From Atopobacter phocae ATCC BAA-285 (lineage in GTDB: Bacteria > Bacillota > Bacilli > Lactobacillales > Aerococcaceae): a stretch of 64,000 nt of DNA. A program made the translations under genes and the position numbers. Location of the stretch: assembly GCF_000526675.1 (NCBI RefSeq), contig NZ_JAGN01000003.1, positions 1-64,000 of the forward strand. The letters are read 5' to 3'. Positions within the stretch are counted from its first letter, which is position 1, and every line of letters starts with the position of its first letter. The notes under the pieces were generated by a model. That model saw only the letters and a program-made list of their open reading frames with translations. It made no database searches and was not told the DNA's origin. Positions 35,825 to 44,819 of this stretch are shown piece by piece.

Positions 35825-36931
35825 ATGAAATCAAAAGAAATGAACGAACAGTTAATGGAACCTTTCAAAGCGCCCGAAGGATATACTTTTGAGGCATTGC
35901 GTCAATTATCAAATGAAGATGATTTACCGGAGTTGAAAGAAAAACATCAATTGATTGAACAGTATGATACCAATCAATTATTGCAAGTAATGGCCGTTTT
36001 AAATATGCCTGTCAGTGATGAATGGTCAAAAGAGAAATTATTAGCAACTTATTATGATAAATATTATAGTCCGCGCTATTTAAAATGGTTAATTAGCTTT
36101 GTAGATCCTCGTATTAATCAATTATTTATCAATGATGCTTTTATTTCAAAAGAATCTGTACCACCTCAAGTTTGGAGTGATATTTTACCTGTATTAGATA
36201 TACTTACACAAACAGGTATTATTGAGTCTCAAAAAGTATCTGAATTTGACGCGATTTTTAAAGCTCGACCAGCCTATAGTGAAATGTTATTCACTTTGGC
36301 TGAAAAAGATATTTTCCGTCATACAAATGAATTCAACGTCCTTTTAGTTAGTTTAATGAATCAATTAATAACGGTTTATGGCATCATGAAAGCTGATGAG
36401 GTTAAATCTTACTTAATTCAGTTTAATTTGACTATTGAAGAAAAAGCTGAATATATTTTAGAATTGATACGAACAATGCCTTTAGTATTTACTGTTTTCG
36501 GTTATATGGATGATTTATTCGTTTCTAAACGCTTTAATTCACCAGAAAAAAGAGAAGCATTGTTAGAACAACAAAGTAAGTTTGAACGTTATCACATTGA
36601 TACCATTCAAGAAGCTTTACAAATTGCTAATAATGTCTTTTTACGCGTACCAAGTTCACGTTTATTACGTCGCTTAAAAGACATTACGAAAGAAGCTTCA
36701 GCTAATTTACCAAAAGGGTTTGAAGAACATTTAATTCAACAAGTATTAAACTTCCCAATCCCTTCAGTGGAGCCCCTATTTAATTTAGTCGAGCAATTTG
36801 TTTCAGTGACGGATGAACAAAAACAGCTTTTAGAAGAAGATTTAAAAATTCTCGTTCGCCATAAACACTTACCCGAATTTAACGGTCAATCCGTTCATGA
36901 ATTAATGAAAAAACAAAAAGCAGAGGGATAA
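35825..36931 (+). CDS. Large helical cytoplasmic protein of unknown function
   Basis: 368 residues, predicted almost fully alpha-helical, with no signal peptide, membrane helix, Cys cluster, P-loop or DNA-binding motif. It opens MKSKEMNEQLMEPFKAPEGYTF and ends FNGQSVHELMKKQKAEG. The repeated helical pairs (around 90-130, 160-220, 280-350) give it a scaffold-like look, possibly HEAT-like, but I see no precise repeat. It has its own extended -10 promoter, a GAGGAGG ribosome site, and a terminator hairpin that starts inside its last codons. I do not recognise a family. It lies between biotin genes and a Zur-type regulator without an evident link. Confidence 0.85.
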   Translation: MKSKEMNEQLMEPFKAPEGYTFEALRQLSNEDDLPELKEKHQLIEQYDTNQLLQVMAVLNMPVSDEWSKEKLLATYYDKYYSPRYLKWLISFVDPRINQLFINDAFISKESVPPQVWSDILPVLDILTQTGIIESQKVSEFDAIFKARPAYSEMLFTLAEKDIFRHTNEFNVLLVSLMNQLITVYGIMKADEVKSYLIQFNLTIEEKAEYILELIRTMPLVFTVFGYMDDLFVSKRFNSPEKREALLEQQSKFERYHIDTIQEALQIANNVFLRVPSSRLLRRLKDITKEASANLPKGFEEHLIQQVLNFPIPSVEPLFNLVEQFVSVTDEQKQLLEEDLKILVRHKHLPEFNGQSVHELMKKQKAEG

Positions 36932-36948
36932 TTTCCCACTGCTTTTTT
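36915..36948. terminator. Terminator that contains the stop codon of the 368-residue gene
   Basis: AAAAAGCAG-A-GGGA pairs with TCCC-A-CTGCTTTTTT; the TAA at 36929-36931 lies in the loop region. It is bidirectional because the Zur-type gene ends at 36947 on the other strand. Confidence 0.88.
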
Positions 36949-37375
36949 ACTTTTTACAATCTGGACAGAGGCCATAAACTTCAAAACGATGAGTCTCGAC
37001 ATTGTACCCTTCTAGCTGTTCTCCCATAATTGACATTGGGCAAACATCTAAAGCTTTTATTTTACCGCAATTTTTGCAAATAAAGTGATGATGGTGATGT
37101 CCACTTAAACGACATGCAAAATGAAAATACTTTTCTCCATTTAATTCAGTAGACTCTAACACGCCCAATTCAGTAAATAAGTATAGATTACGATAAATTG
37201 TATCAAAACTTAATGAAGGAAATTGTTCACTCATATATTCCTGAACGTCTTTAGCCGATAAATAGCGATCTTTATCAACAAAATAACGGACTAATGCTTC
37301 TCTTTTATCCGTATATTTATAATTTGCTTCTTTTAATCGCTCAATTGCCCACTCAATATTTAATTCCTTGGACAT
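36947..37375 (-). CDS. zur: Fur-family repressor, Zur type
   Basis: 142 residues. The winged-helix region (LSFDTIYRNLYLFTELGVLESTE) is Fur-like. The His-rich GHHHHHFICKNCG (93-104) and C-terminal CPDC give the structural zinc site (Cys100/103/137/140). ALDVCPMSIM and the HRFEVYGLCPDC ending match remembered Bacillus Zur much better than Fur or PerR, so I call it the zinc-uptake repressor. It would repress zinc-import genes when zinc is ample; no target is obvious in the window. The gene is monocistronic and divergent from yqfL. Confidence 0.85.
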   Translation of the reverse strand: MSKELNIEWAIERLKEANYKYTDKREALVRYFVDKDRYLSAKDVQEYMSEQFPSLSFDTIYRNLYLFTELGVLESTELNGEKYFHFACRLSGHHHHHFICKNCGKIKALDVCPMSIMGEQLEGYNVETHRFEVYGLCPDCKK

Positions 37376-37405
37376 TCAATCACCTTCCTTTGAAATACCA
37401 TTATT

Positions 37406-37434
37406 ATATTATGCTTAATTTCAATAAATATCAA
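37406..37434 (-). promoter_or_regulatory. zur promoter
   Basis: Leftward -35 TTGATA at 37434-37429, 17-bp spacer, -10 TAATAT at 37411-37406; the start codon is at 37375. Confidence 0.6.
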
Positions 37435-37452
37435 CTTTTTTAAATAGGTATA

Positions 37453-37461
37453 TGCTATACT
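37453..37461 (+). promoter_or_regulatory. Extended -10 promoter of yqfL
   Basis: TG-C-TATACT at 37453-37461, 63 bp before the yqfL start. The -35 is weak. Confidence 0.5.
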
Positions 37462-37523
37462 ACAATTGAAAATCGATCTACTATTATAAATGTGCCCATT
37501 CATTTAGAAAAAGGAGTGTTTTC

Positions 37524-38357
37524 ATGCCTAATTTTACTTTTGTGGCAATAACTGATACATCTGGTGAAATTATTGACTCATTATTAATTGAAGTAATGAA
37601 ACATTATCAACAAACCGATGTGCAAGTTATTCCTTACCAATTTATTACGACTCATAAACAAATTGATCGAATTCTAGAACGATACCAAGAACAGCATGTT
37701 TTAGTTATTCACGCCTTTATAAAAAAAGATTTGCGCGATCATTTTAAATCTATTTGCCATTCTTATCAAATAAGGCATCACGACTTACTCGGTCCTTTAC
37801 TAGAAGCCATTGATGGCAAAGTAAAAAATCAAAAAAACGGATCGCCAAGACTTAAGCACCATTTAACTGATGCTTACTTTGACCGAATTGGTGCTATTGA
37901 ATACACGGTAACAAACGACGATGGTAAAAATCCTAGTGGACTGCCTGAAGCTGATATTGTTTTACTAGGTGTTTCAAGAACGAGTAAAACTCCGTTATCT
38001 ATGGTCCTTGCTAATCGCAATTTACGTGTCGCTAATTTACCGATTATGCCTGAAGCCACAGTACCTAAAGAATTATACCAAGTAGATCCACGTCGTTTAA
38101 TTGGATTGACGACTACGGTTGATGTATTAAAGAATTACCGTGAAGAACGCATGCGTAGTTACGGATTATCTAGCGAATCACCGTATACATCAATTGAACG
38201 AATTCACGAAGAACTAGACTATGCTAAAACATTGTATGAACGTTTAAATTGTCCTGTTATTATTAACACAAGCACTCGTTCAATTGAAGAATCCGCAGCC
38301 GTTATTTTAAGTTACATTGATCAAGTTAAACTTCCATTACATGCGCATGTAAATTAG
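37524..38357 (+). CDS. yqfL: Pyruvate, phosphate dikinase / PEP synthase regulatory kinase-pyrophosphorylase
   Basis: 277 residues, DUF299 family. These proteins switch PPDK or PEP synthase off by ADP-dependent Thr phosphorylation and on by Pi-dependent removal. The P-loop is [11 protein letters not shown] (about 149-159), preceded by ADIVLLG and followed by [15 protein letters not shown], all hallmarks. The N-terminal half has the usual AITDTSGE start. The target enzyme is not in the window, but pckA, another enzyme that makes PEP, lies 3.5 kb away. Its last 32 bp overlap the end of convergent nfo. Confidence 0.93.
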   Translation: MPNFTFVAITDTSGEIIDSLLIEVMKHYQQTDVQVIPYQFITTHKQIDRILERYQEQHVLVIHAFIKKDLRDHFKSICHSYQIRHHDLLGPLLEAIDGKVKNQKNGSPRLKHHLTDAYFDRIGAIEYTVTNDDGKNPSGLPEADIVLLGVSRTSKTPLSMVLANRNLRVANLPIMPEATVPKELYQVDPRRLIGLTTTVDVLKNYREERMRSYGLSSESPYTSIERIHEELDYAKTLYERLNCPVIINTSTRSIEESAAVILSYIDQVKLPLHAHVN

Positions 38358-39219
38358 GATTAAATGTTTGATGTTGTAGCATTTTAATTTCATAATAATA
38401 TGGTGCTTTTTGATTTTTCTTGTCTTCACCAATCCAAGGCGTTTCTAATATTTTAGGAACGTCTTTAAAGCGTGGATCATTAACTAACCGATTCAAAGTT
38501 TTAAAGCCAATTTCTCCATAACCTAAGTTCTCATGACGGTCTTTATGCGCACCTACTACATTTTTTGAATCATTGATATGCAATACCTGTAAACGCTCTA
38601 ACCCAATAACTCGATCAAATTCTTCAAAAACCTCGTCATACTGATCCACTAATTGATACCCTGCATCATGCACATGACAAGTGTCAAAGGTCACCGATAG
38701 TTTATCATCTAAATGTACCCCTTCAATAATTTGAGCCAACTCTTCAAATGTACGTCCAATTTCAGTTCCTTTTCCCGACATCGTTTCTAATGAAATTTTA
38801 GCCGTTTGATCAGGTCGTAAAATATCGTTCAAACTATCAACAATTTGCTGAATCCCCACTTGTGCACCGGCTCCTACGTGGGCACCTGGATGAAGTACAA
38901 TTTGTTTCGCACCTATCGCCTCAGCTCGTCTAATTTCTTCACGTAAAAATTCTCTAGCAAATTCATTATAGCCAGGTTTCGTTGTGTTCGCTAAATTAAC
39001 AATATATGGTGCATGTACGACTACTTCAATTAAACCATTTTGTTGCATAAATTGTTGTCCTGCTTCAATGTTCAGCTCGTCAATCGCTTTTCGTCGCGTG
39101 TTCTGTGGTGCTCCAGTATAAATCATAAACACATTTGCATCGTATTGAAATGCTTCTTGGGCTGCTCCAAGTAGCATTTCTTTCCCTTTCATTGATACAT
39201 GTGATCCTACTTTTAACAT
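38326..39219 (-). CDS. nfo: Endonuclease IV
   Basis: 297 residues. Class II AP endonuclease of base-excision repair, a TIM-barrel enzyme with three zinc ions. [10 protein letters not shown] at the start, [36 protein letters not shown] and HINDSKN carry the metal ligands, and [11 protein letters not shown] completes the set. The length is right. Its 3' end overlaps yqfL by 32 bp in convergent orientation. Confidence 0.97.
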   Translation of the reverse strand: MLKVGSHVSMKGKEMLLGAAQEAFQYDANVFMIYTGAPQNTRRKAIDELNIEAGQQFMQQNGLIEVVVHAPYIVNLANTTKPGYNEFAREFLREEIRRAEAIGAKQIVLHPGAHVGAGAQVGIQQIVDSLNDILRPDQTAKISLETMSGKGTEIGRTFEELAQIIEGVHLDDKLSVTFDTCHVHDAGYQLVDQYDEVFEEFDRVIGLERLQVLHINDSKNVVGAHKDRHENLGYGEIGFKTLNRLVNDPRFKDVPKILETPWIGEDKKNQKAPYYYEIKMLQHQTFNPNLHAHVMEV

Positions 39220-39261
39220 GGCTTCTCTCCTGTTCTTTTGCTATAAACGTTAAATACTATA

Positions 39262-39289
39262 AAGAAAACCAGCTATTTATCATAGCTGG
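39262..39289 (-). terminator. Terminator after aspS
   Basis: Leftward CCAGCTA (39289-39283) pairs with TAGCTGG (39275-39269), then TTTTCTTT. It lies between aspS and nfo, and the nfo promoter must be nearby. Confidence 0.75.
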
Positions 39290-39305
39290 ATTCAATTTTA
39301 ATTCA

Positions 39306-41063
39306 TTATTTTGTTTTTAAGTGTAATTCATTCAATTGTTTCGTATCTACAAAACTTGGTGCATTTGTCAATGGATCAACTGCATTTCCATTTTTTGAGA
39401 ATGCAATGACTTCACGAATATTTTGTTCACCTGCTAATAACATTACTAAACGGTCTAATCCTAAAGCAATTCCTCCATGAGGTGGGAACCCGTATTCAAG
39501 TGCTTCTAATAAGAAACCAAATTGGCCACGTGATTCTTCTTTAGACATACCAATGCGTTCAAACATGGCTTCTTGCATTTCAACGGTATTAATACGTAAT
39601 GAACCACCACCAATTTCATATCCGTTTAATACGATGTCATAAGCTGCGCCTCGTGCTTCATCTGGTGCTTCCAATAAAGCTTTTGGATCATCATTAACTG
39701 GCTTAGTAAATGGATGATGTGCTGCAACGTATCGTTCAGCATCTTCATCGTATTCAAACATTGGCCAGTCCACAATCCATAAGAAGGCTAATTCTGATTC
39801 ATCAATTAATTGATGTTTTTTAGCTAAATGAACACGTAACTCACCCAATGATTGATGGACAACTGATGCTTGATCTGCACAGAAGAAAATAATATCGCCC
39901 ACTTGTGCATCTAAGCGTTCTACTAAGTCTGCTGATTGATCCGTTAAGAATTTAGCAATTGGTCCTTTGAAACCTTCTTCATCTACTTTCAACCAAGCTA
40001 ATCCTTTAGCTTTGAATTTAGCAACGAATGTCGCTAATTGATCAGCATCTTTTCGACTATATTCATCGGCTAAACCTTTTAAATTAATCGCTTTTACTAA
40101 TCCATTATTTTCAACGACTGATTTAAATACTTGTAATGAGCTAGAAGCAACAATATCCGACACGTTGATTAACTCCATGCCAAAACGTACATCCGGCTTA
40201 TCACTACCAAAACGATCCATCGCCTCATCATAAGGCATCCGTTTGAATGGAACTTTAATGTCTTTTCCAAGTGATTCTTTAACCACATATTTCAATAATT
40301 CTTCTGTAATAGTTTGAATTTCTTCCATCGTTAAGAAAGATGTTTCTAAGTCTACTTGTGTAAATTCAGGCTGACGATCACCACGTAAATCTTCATCACG
40401 GAAACAACGAACAATTTGGTAATAACGATCTAATCCACCAGCCATTAATAATTGTTTAAATATTTGTGGCGATTGTGGTAAAGCATAAAATTCTCCACTG
40501 TGAATACGAGACGGAACTAAATAATCACGTGCACCCTCTGGAGTTGAACGTGTTAAATATGGTGTTTCAACATCGATAAAACCTTCTCCATCTAAGAAGC
40601 GACGAATCGCATGAGTAACTTTTGAACGTAACATTAAGTTTCTTTGTTTTGATGGACGTCTTAAATCTAAATAACGATATTTCATTCGTAATTCTTCACT
40701 CATTTGATGTTCGTCATCAATATAGATTGGTGAAGTTTTAGCTTTGTTAAATACAGTTAATTCTTCCACTTCAATTTCAACAGCACCTGTTGCTAAGCGA
40801 GGATTTTCAAGTCCTTCTCCTCTGCTACATACACGTCCTGTTGCTTGTAATACGTATTCACTTCGTATCGATTCAGCTGCCGCAAAATCGTCTTTTACTA
40901 AACTTGCATCAAATTTTAATTGAACTAATCCTGTACGGTCTCTTAAATCGACAAAGATTAATCCCCCATGGTCACGACGAGATTGAACCCAACCATTTAC
41001 AGTCACAATTTCTCCAATATGTTGTTCTCTTAATTCGCCGTTGTAATATGTCCTTTTTTTCAT
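39306..41063 (-). CDS. aspS: Aspartate--tRNA ligase
   Basis: 585 residues from the ATG at 41063, chosen because AAAAGG lies nine bases before it; the in-frame ATG at 41072 touches that site. A class II enzyme of bacterial type: an OB-fold anticodon domain with [16 protein letters not shown], motif 2 [16 protein letters not shown], the GAD insertion domain (about 280-420), and motif 3 [15 protein letters not shown]. The hisS-aspS order is common in Firmicutes, and both share the T-box at 42464-42655. Confidence 0.97.
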   Translation of the reverse strand: MKKRTYYNGELREQHIGEIVTVNGWVQSRRDHGGLIFVDLRDRTGLVQLKFDASLVKDDFAAAESIRSEYVLQATGRVCSRGEGLENPRLATGAVEIEVEELTVFNKAKTSPIYIDDEHQMSEELRMKYRYLDLRRPSKQRNLMLRSKVTHAIRRFLDGEGFIDVETPYLTRSTPEGARDYLVPSRIHSGEFYALPQSPQIFKQLLMAGGLDRYYQIVRCFRDEDLRGDRQPEFTQVDLETSFLTMEEIQTITEELLKYVVKESLGKDIKVPFKRMPYDEAMDRFGSDKPDVRFGMELINVSDIVASSSLQVFKSVVENNGLVKAINLKGLADEYSRKDADQLATFVAKFKAKGLAWLKVDEEGFKGPIAKFLTDQSADLVERLDAQVGDIIFFCADQASVVHQSLGELRVHLAKKHQLIDESELAFLWIVDWPMFEYDEDAERYVAAHHPFTKPVNDDPKALLEAPDEARGAAYDIVLNGYEIGGGSLRINTVEMQEAMFERIGMSKEESRGQFGFLLEALEYGFPPHGGIALGLDRLVMLLAGEQNIREVIAFSKNGNAVDPLTNAPSFVDTKQLNELHLKTK

Positions 41064-41108
41064 TCGTAACATCCTTTTCTCGATAAATTTATTTTATTCT
41101 AATTAATC

Positions 41109-42425
41109 TTATGCCTTAAAATATTCATCAATGACTGAAGAATCTAAAGTCAATTGATTGAATAAAGCGTCGAATGATTCATCCAAATCATCTAAATGAA
41201 TGGATAATTCTTTTTTCGTTTTTTGACCTTTAAACACAGCCTCTTGTTTTTCGACTTCTTCAGATCCAATAGTTACAACAACTTGTGCTTGTTGACGTTC
41301 GGCTTGTTTAAACTGAGTTCTTAATTTTCGACCTAAGTAATCACGATCGACGCTATATCCGAGATGGCGTAATTGATTCATTAGTTTTAGCACGGTCTCT
41401 TCAGCTTCTTCACCTAAACTAGCTATATAGACATCAAGTGGTTCCACTTCATTCAAATCAACCGCTTCAATATCTAATAGCATCATTAAACGTTCCATTC
41501 CAGCGGCAAAACCAATTCCTGGAGTTGATGGTCCACCCAGTGACTCTACTAAGCCATCATAGCGTCCACCTCCACAAATAGTTGTATTAGCGCCGAATTC
41601 TTTTGAATTAGTCACAATTTCAAAAACCGTATCTTGATAATAATCCAATCCACGAACTAATTGATGATCAATTTCAAATGGAACTTCAAATAGTTCAAGC
41701 AATTCAATCACGCGGTCAAAATGTTTTCTAGACCCTTCACTTAAGAAATCAATCATTTTAGGCGCATTTTTAACTATTTCTTGGTCCTTTGTATCTTTAC
41801 TATCTAAAACGCGTAAAGGATTTTCTAAATAACGTCTTTGTGAATCACTACTTAATTCGGCCTCAAATGGTTTTAAATAATTAATTAACGCCTCACGATA
41901 AGCTTGGCGGTCAGCTGGTTGACCTAATGAATTAATTAATAACTTTAATTGTTTTAATCCTAGTTCACTGAATAAATCCATGGCTAAACTAATCACTTCA
42001 ACATCTACACTTGGATCGACCGCACCAAAAACTTCACAACCTAATTGATGAAATTGACGCATTCGACCTGCTTGGGGGCGTTCGTAGCGGAACATCGGTC
42101 CAATATAGTATGCTTTAAAAGGATTCGGAAATTCAGGTCCAAACCATTTATTTTCAATATATGCTCTAACAACTGATGCAGTGCCCTCAGGACGTAAAGC
42201 TAAATGGCGATCACCCTTATCATTGAAATCATACATCTCTTTTGAAACAACATCTGTCCCATTACCAACACCACGCGAAAATAAATCGTATGATTCAAAA
42301 ACTGGTGTTCTTACCTCATTAAATCGATAATCGTTCATAATAATACGGATTGTTTCTTCAACTTTTTGAATGCGACTTAATTGTCGACCAGATAAATCTT
42401 GAGTTCCTTTTGGACGCTTTATCAT
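41109..42425 (-). CDS. hisS: Histidine--tRNA ligase
   Basis: 438 residues from the ATG at 42425 with GAGGAGG ahead; a frame extension to 42449 is unsupported. A class II enzyme: KRPKGTQDL at the start, LRPEGTASVVRA, motif 2 FRYERPQAGRMRQFHQLG, the histidine loop RGLDYYQDTVFE and motif 3 GIGFAAGMERLM. The C-terminal anticodon domain includes DVYIASLG. It is followed by aspS after 45 bp. Confidence 0.97.
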   Translation of the reverse strand: MIKRPKGTQDLSGRQLSRIQKVEETIRIIMNDYRFNEVRTPVFESYDLFSRGVGNGTDVVSKEMYDFNDKGDRHLALRPEGTASVVRAYIENKWFGPEFPNPFKAYYIGPMFRYERPQAGRMRQFHQLGCEVFGAVDPSVDVEVISLAMDLFSELGLKQLKLLINSLGQPADRQAYREALINYLKPFEAELSSDSQRRYLENPLRVLDSKDTKDQEIVKNAPKMIDFLSEGSRKHFDRVIELLELFEVPFEIDHQLVRGLDYYQDTVFEIVTNSKEFGANTTICGGGRYDGLVESLGGPSTPGIGFAAGMERLMMLLDIEAVDLNEVEPLDVYIASLGEEAEETVLKLMNQLRHLGYSVDRDYLGRKLRTQFKQAERQQAQVVVTIGSEEVEKQEAVFKGQKTKKELSIHLDDLDESFDALFNQLTLDSSVIDEYFKA

Positions 42426-42463
42426 AATATTTCCTCCTCTTTTGATCAAATCTAGCCCATGAA

Positions 42464-42655
42464 TAAAAAAAGACCCCTAGCAAATAACTTGCTAAGGACG
42501 AATTAATCGTGGTGCCACCTTAATTTAGTTGTAATATACAACTCTTTTTCCGATAACGGTTGGTCCGATGTGTGTTTATTAAGTGTTTTCTTGTTTTTTA
42601 ATTGGAATAGTTCGCACCTACCACTATCTCTCTTTACCAAATTAATAAACAATAC
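42464..42655 (-). promoter_or_regulatory. T-box leader of hisS-aspS, histidine specifier
   Basis: Leftward, the T-box sequence AAGGTGGCACCACG is at 42521-42508. It precedes a terminator (CCTTAGCAA with TTGCTAGGGG, then a T run) at 42500-42464. Stem I closes with GTTTATTAA (42650-42642) against TTAATAAAC (42582-42574). The triplet immediately before the 3' strand of that helix is CAC (42585-42583), a His codon, in the expected specifier place. The GGTAAAGAGAGATAG..GGTGCGAACTA stretch is the apical part of Stem I. The histidine assignment follows from this layout and from hisS being first. Confidence 0.88.
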
Positions 42656-42926
42656 TTGTCTTAAATCACATATTTTTTAATATTCTCTTAAACGTAATTA
42701 ACTAAATTGTACAGAAATTTTATTTAAAAATCAAATGATTGTTCTGAAATATTAGTATTTTCATTTGATTATAAATGTGCGCATATAAATTGTCAACATG
42801 CTTTATTCAATGCTTTTTTAAACTTCTAAACGCTCTTTAATTCCTAACTAAGCATGATATAACTTTCTCATATTTTACGATGATTATTACAATAAGTTTA
42901 CAATTAGATAACGAAGATTAGAAAAA
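42656..42926. other. Intergenic region between hisS leader and amidase
   Basis: About 270 AT-rich bases, part of a 577-bp gap. They should carry the promoter of the hisS-aspS leader, but I could not settle on a box pair. I see no small ORF with a ribosome site and no RNA gene. Confidence 0.5.
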
Positions 42927-42955
42927 TTAAAACGTTTTATAAAACCTGTTACAAT
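42927..42955 (+). promoter_or_regulatory. Candidate amidase promoter
   Basis: -10 TACAAT at 42950-42955 in the extended form TG-T-TACAAT; a weak -35 TTAAAA at 42927-42932 lies 17 bp upstream. The start codon is at 43003. Confidence 0.5.
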
Positions 42956-43002
42956 AAAGACAATCTTGTATAAAGATAATAGACAGGAATAGGATGATCG
43001 AT

Positions 43003-44325
43003 ATGAAAACGACTTTTATTGATTGGATTAAACAATCAAAAGTTTACTCCGTAATTATCGCAGTAACCTTTCTCCTCTGTTTCATTATACTGTCGTTTCT
43101 GCTTAACGCAAGCAATCGAAAAGTAATTGATGTTCCTCATCAGGCAGTTTATGAATCACAGGAAACCTCTTCAAATGTTCTTACCATGTTAAAAAAAGGT
43201 GATCGAGTTCAAGTATTAGAGTCCTCAAATAATTGGTCTTATATTTTAACTGATTCTAACGAGCGAGGCTATCTCTCTCAATCAACCCCAGTACCAATGA
43301 ATAAGAAAGTAACAAAGAAGAAAAAAGATACCCAACTTGCAGTTGTAAAGAAAGAAAATGCAGCTATTCGTAATCAAGCAGATGATACGAGTGAACTTTT
43401 AGGTATCGCTCAACCAGATGAAGAGTTTGTTATTAAATCAATTGACGAGCAATGGGTCAGCATTCTCTATCAAGAAGGAATTGGCTATATTAAAAAGGAT
43501 ATAATCACTATAAGAAAAGGATCCGCCAAAGACATAAAAGAAACAATTAAAGATCCAGTTGATCACTTAGTCATTGTGAAAGCCAATCAATCCGCTCTAT
43601 ATTCAAAAGCTGATTATGATAGTCCCGCCATCGAATCAGTGGCTAGAGAACAGGTTTTTCCATACATCTCTGAGAAAGAAGATTTTTATTACGTTCGAAT
43701 TAATGATGATTTTGCTGGATATATTCCAAAAAAAGATGTTGAAAAGAATTTTTCGACTCCAAATAAAGATACTAAACGCCCAAAAAGTTTGAAAAAGGCG
43801 ACCATTGTTATCGATCCAGGTCATGGTGGAGAAGATCCAGGTGCAGTAAGTAATTATTCCAATTGGCATGAAAAAGATTTTACATTGGATGTTAGTTTAG
43901 CGTTGGCGTCTGCTTTAAGAAAAAAAGGTGCAACGGTCTATTTAACACGAGAAGATGATTCTTCTGTATCACTTGCTGATCGTGCCCAGTTTAGCCATGA
44001 AAAGAAAGCTGATGCATTTATTAGTATTCATTTCGATTCCACTCAAGAAGATAACGACAGTACCGGATCAACAACCTATTTTTATGATGAGAGTGATTCG
44101 GACTTAGCGCAGGCTATTAATCAGTCATTAGGACAGCTAACGTTAAGAAATAATGGGGCTCATTTTGGTAACTATCTAGTTCTTCGTGATAATAAACAAC
44201 CTAGCATTTTAGTTGAACTTGGCTATATGAATAACAAAAAAGACGTAAAAGTAATTAGTAAAAAAGCAGAACGTAAAGAAATTGTTGATAAACTACTTAA
44301 AGGCTTCGAACAATACTTTAAATAA
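43003..44325 (+). CDS. N-acetylmuramoyl-L-alanine amidase with SH3b repeats
   Basis: 440 residues from the ATG at 43003, nine bases after AGG; the ATG at 42994 abuts the ribosome site. An N-terminal membrane anchor or signal (about 10-32) is followed by three bacterial SH3 domains (roughly 40-100, 110-170, 185-245; e.g. LKKGDRVQVLESSNNWSYI). A basic linker leads to an Amidase_3 domain with zinc residues in DPGHGGEDPGA, HEKDF and SIHFDST and a final Glu in LVELGYMNN. It cuts the bond between MurNAc and the stem peptide, for wall turnover or cell separation. It is monocistronic. The absence of a clear signal-peptidase site makes a membrane-anchored form likely. Confidence 0.93.
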   Translation: MKTTFIDWIKQSKVYSVIIAVTFLLCFIILSFLLNASNRKVIDVPHQAVYESQETSSNVLTMLKKGDRVQVLESSNNWSYILTDSNERGYLSQSTPVPMNKKVTKKKKDTQLAVVKKENAAIRNQADDTSELLGIAQPDEEFVIKSIDEQWVSILYQEGIGYIKKDIITIRKGSAKDIKETIKDPVDHLVIVKANQSALYSKADYDSPAIESVAREQVFPYISEKEDFYYVRINDDFAGYIPKKDVEKNFSTPNKDTKRPKSLKKATIVIDPGHGGEDPGAVSNYSNWHEKDFTLDVSLALASALRKKGATVYLTREDDSSVSLADRAQFSHEKKADAFISIHFDSTQEDNDSTGSTTYFYDESDSDLAQAINQSLGQLTLRNNGAHFGNYLVLRDNKQPSILVELGYMNNKKDVKVISKKAERKEIVDKLLKGFEQYFK

Positions 44326-44330
44326 TATGC

Positions 44331-44360
44331 AAAAAGCAGCTCACATTGAGCTGCTTTTAT
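44331..44360. terminator. Bidirectional terminator between amidase and dtd
   Basis: AAAAAGCAGCTCA pairs with TGAGCTGCTTTTA around a 3-base loop, with A and T runs. It also ends the rel-dtd operon. Confidence 0.93.
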
Positions 44361-44806
44361 TATTTGTTTTTTGAATCTAAAATAATTGTGACTGGACCGT
44401 CATTTATTAATGAAACTTGCATATCTGCTCCAAATTTGCCGGTTGCTACTTTCAATTGTTCTTCACGTAATAATTGATTAAATGCTTCATACAATTCGTT
44501 CGCTTGATCCGGTGCTGCTGCGGCAGTAAAACTTGGCCGATTTCCTTTTTTTGTCTTTGCTAATAAAGTGAATTGAGAAATCGATAAGACTTGTCCGTTG
44601 ATTTGATGAATTGACAAGTTCATTAACCCTGCTTCATCTTCAAATAAACGCATACCACTTACCTTTCTAGCACAATATGTCACATCATCCATTGAATCTT
44701 CTGCTGAAATACCCACTAAAAGTAAGTATCCCGCATCAATTTGTCCAATCACTTCATCAGCTACTGAAACTGAAGCTTCTTTTACTCGTTGTATTACGAC
44801 TTTCAT
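44360..44806 (-). CDS. dtd: D-aminoacyl-tRNA deacylase
   Basis: 148 residues. Removes D-amino acids (and Gly from tRNA-Ala) from mischarged t[17 protein letters not shown] at the start, the catalytic segment [17 protein letters not shown] (about 78-94) and the C-terminal [11 protein letters not shown] are diagnostic. It is the last gene in the DUF3013-prmA-rsmE-rel-dtd unit, 13 bp after rel, a standard Firmicute pairing. Confidence 0.97.
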   Translation of the reverse strand: MKVVIQRVKEASVSVADEVIGQIDAGYLLLVGISAEDSMDDVTYCARKVSGMRLFEDEAGLMNLSIHQINGQVLSISQFTLLAKTKKGNRPSFTAAAAPDQANELYEAFNQLLREEQLKVATGKFGADMQVSLINDGPVTIILDSKNK

Positions 44807-44819
44807 ACTGTCTCCTTAG

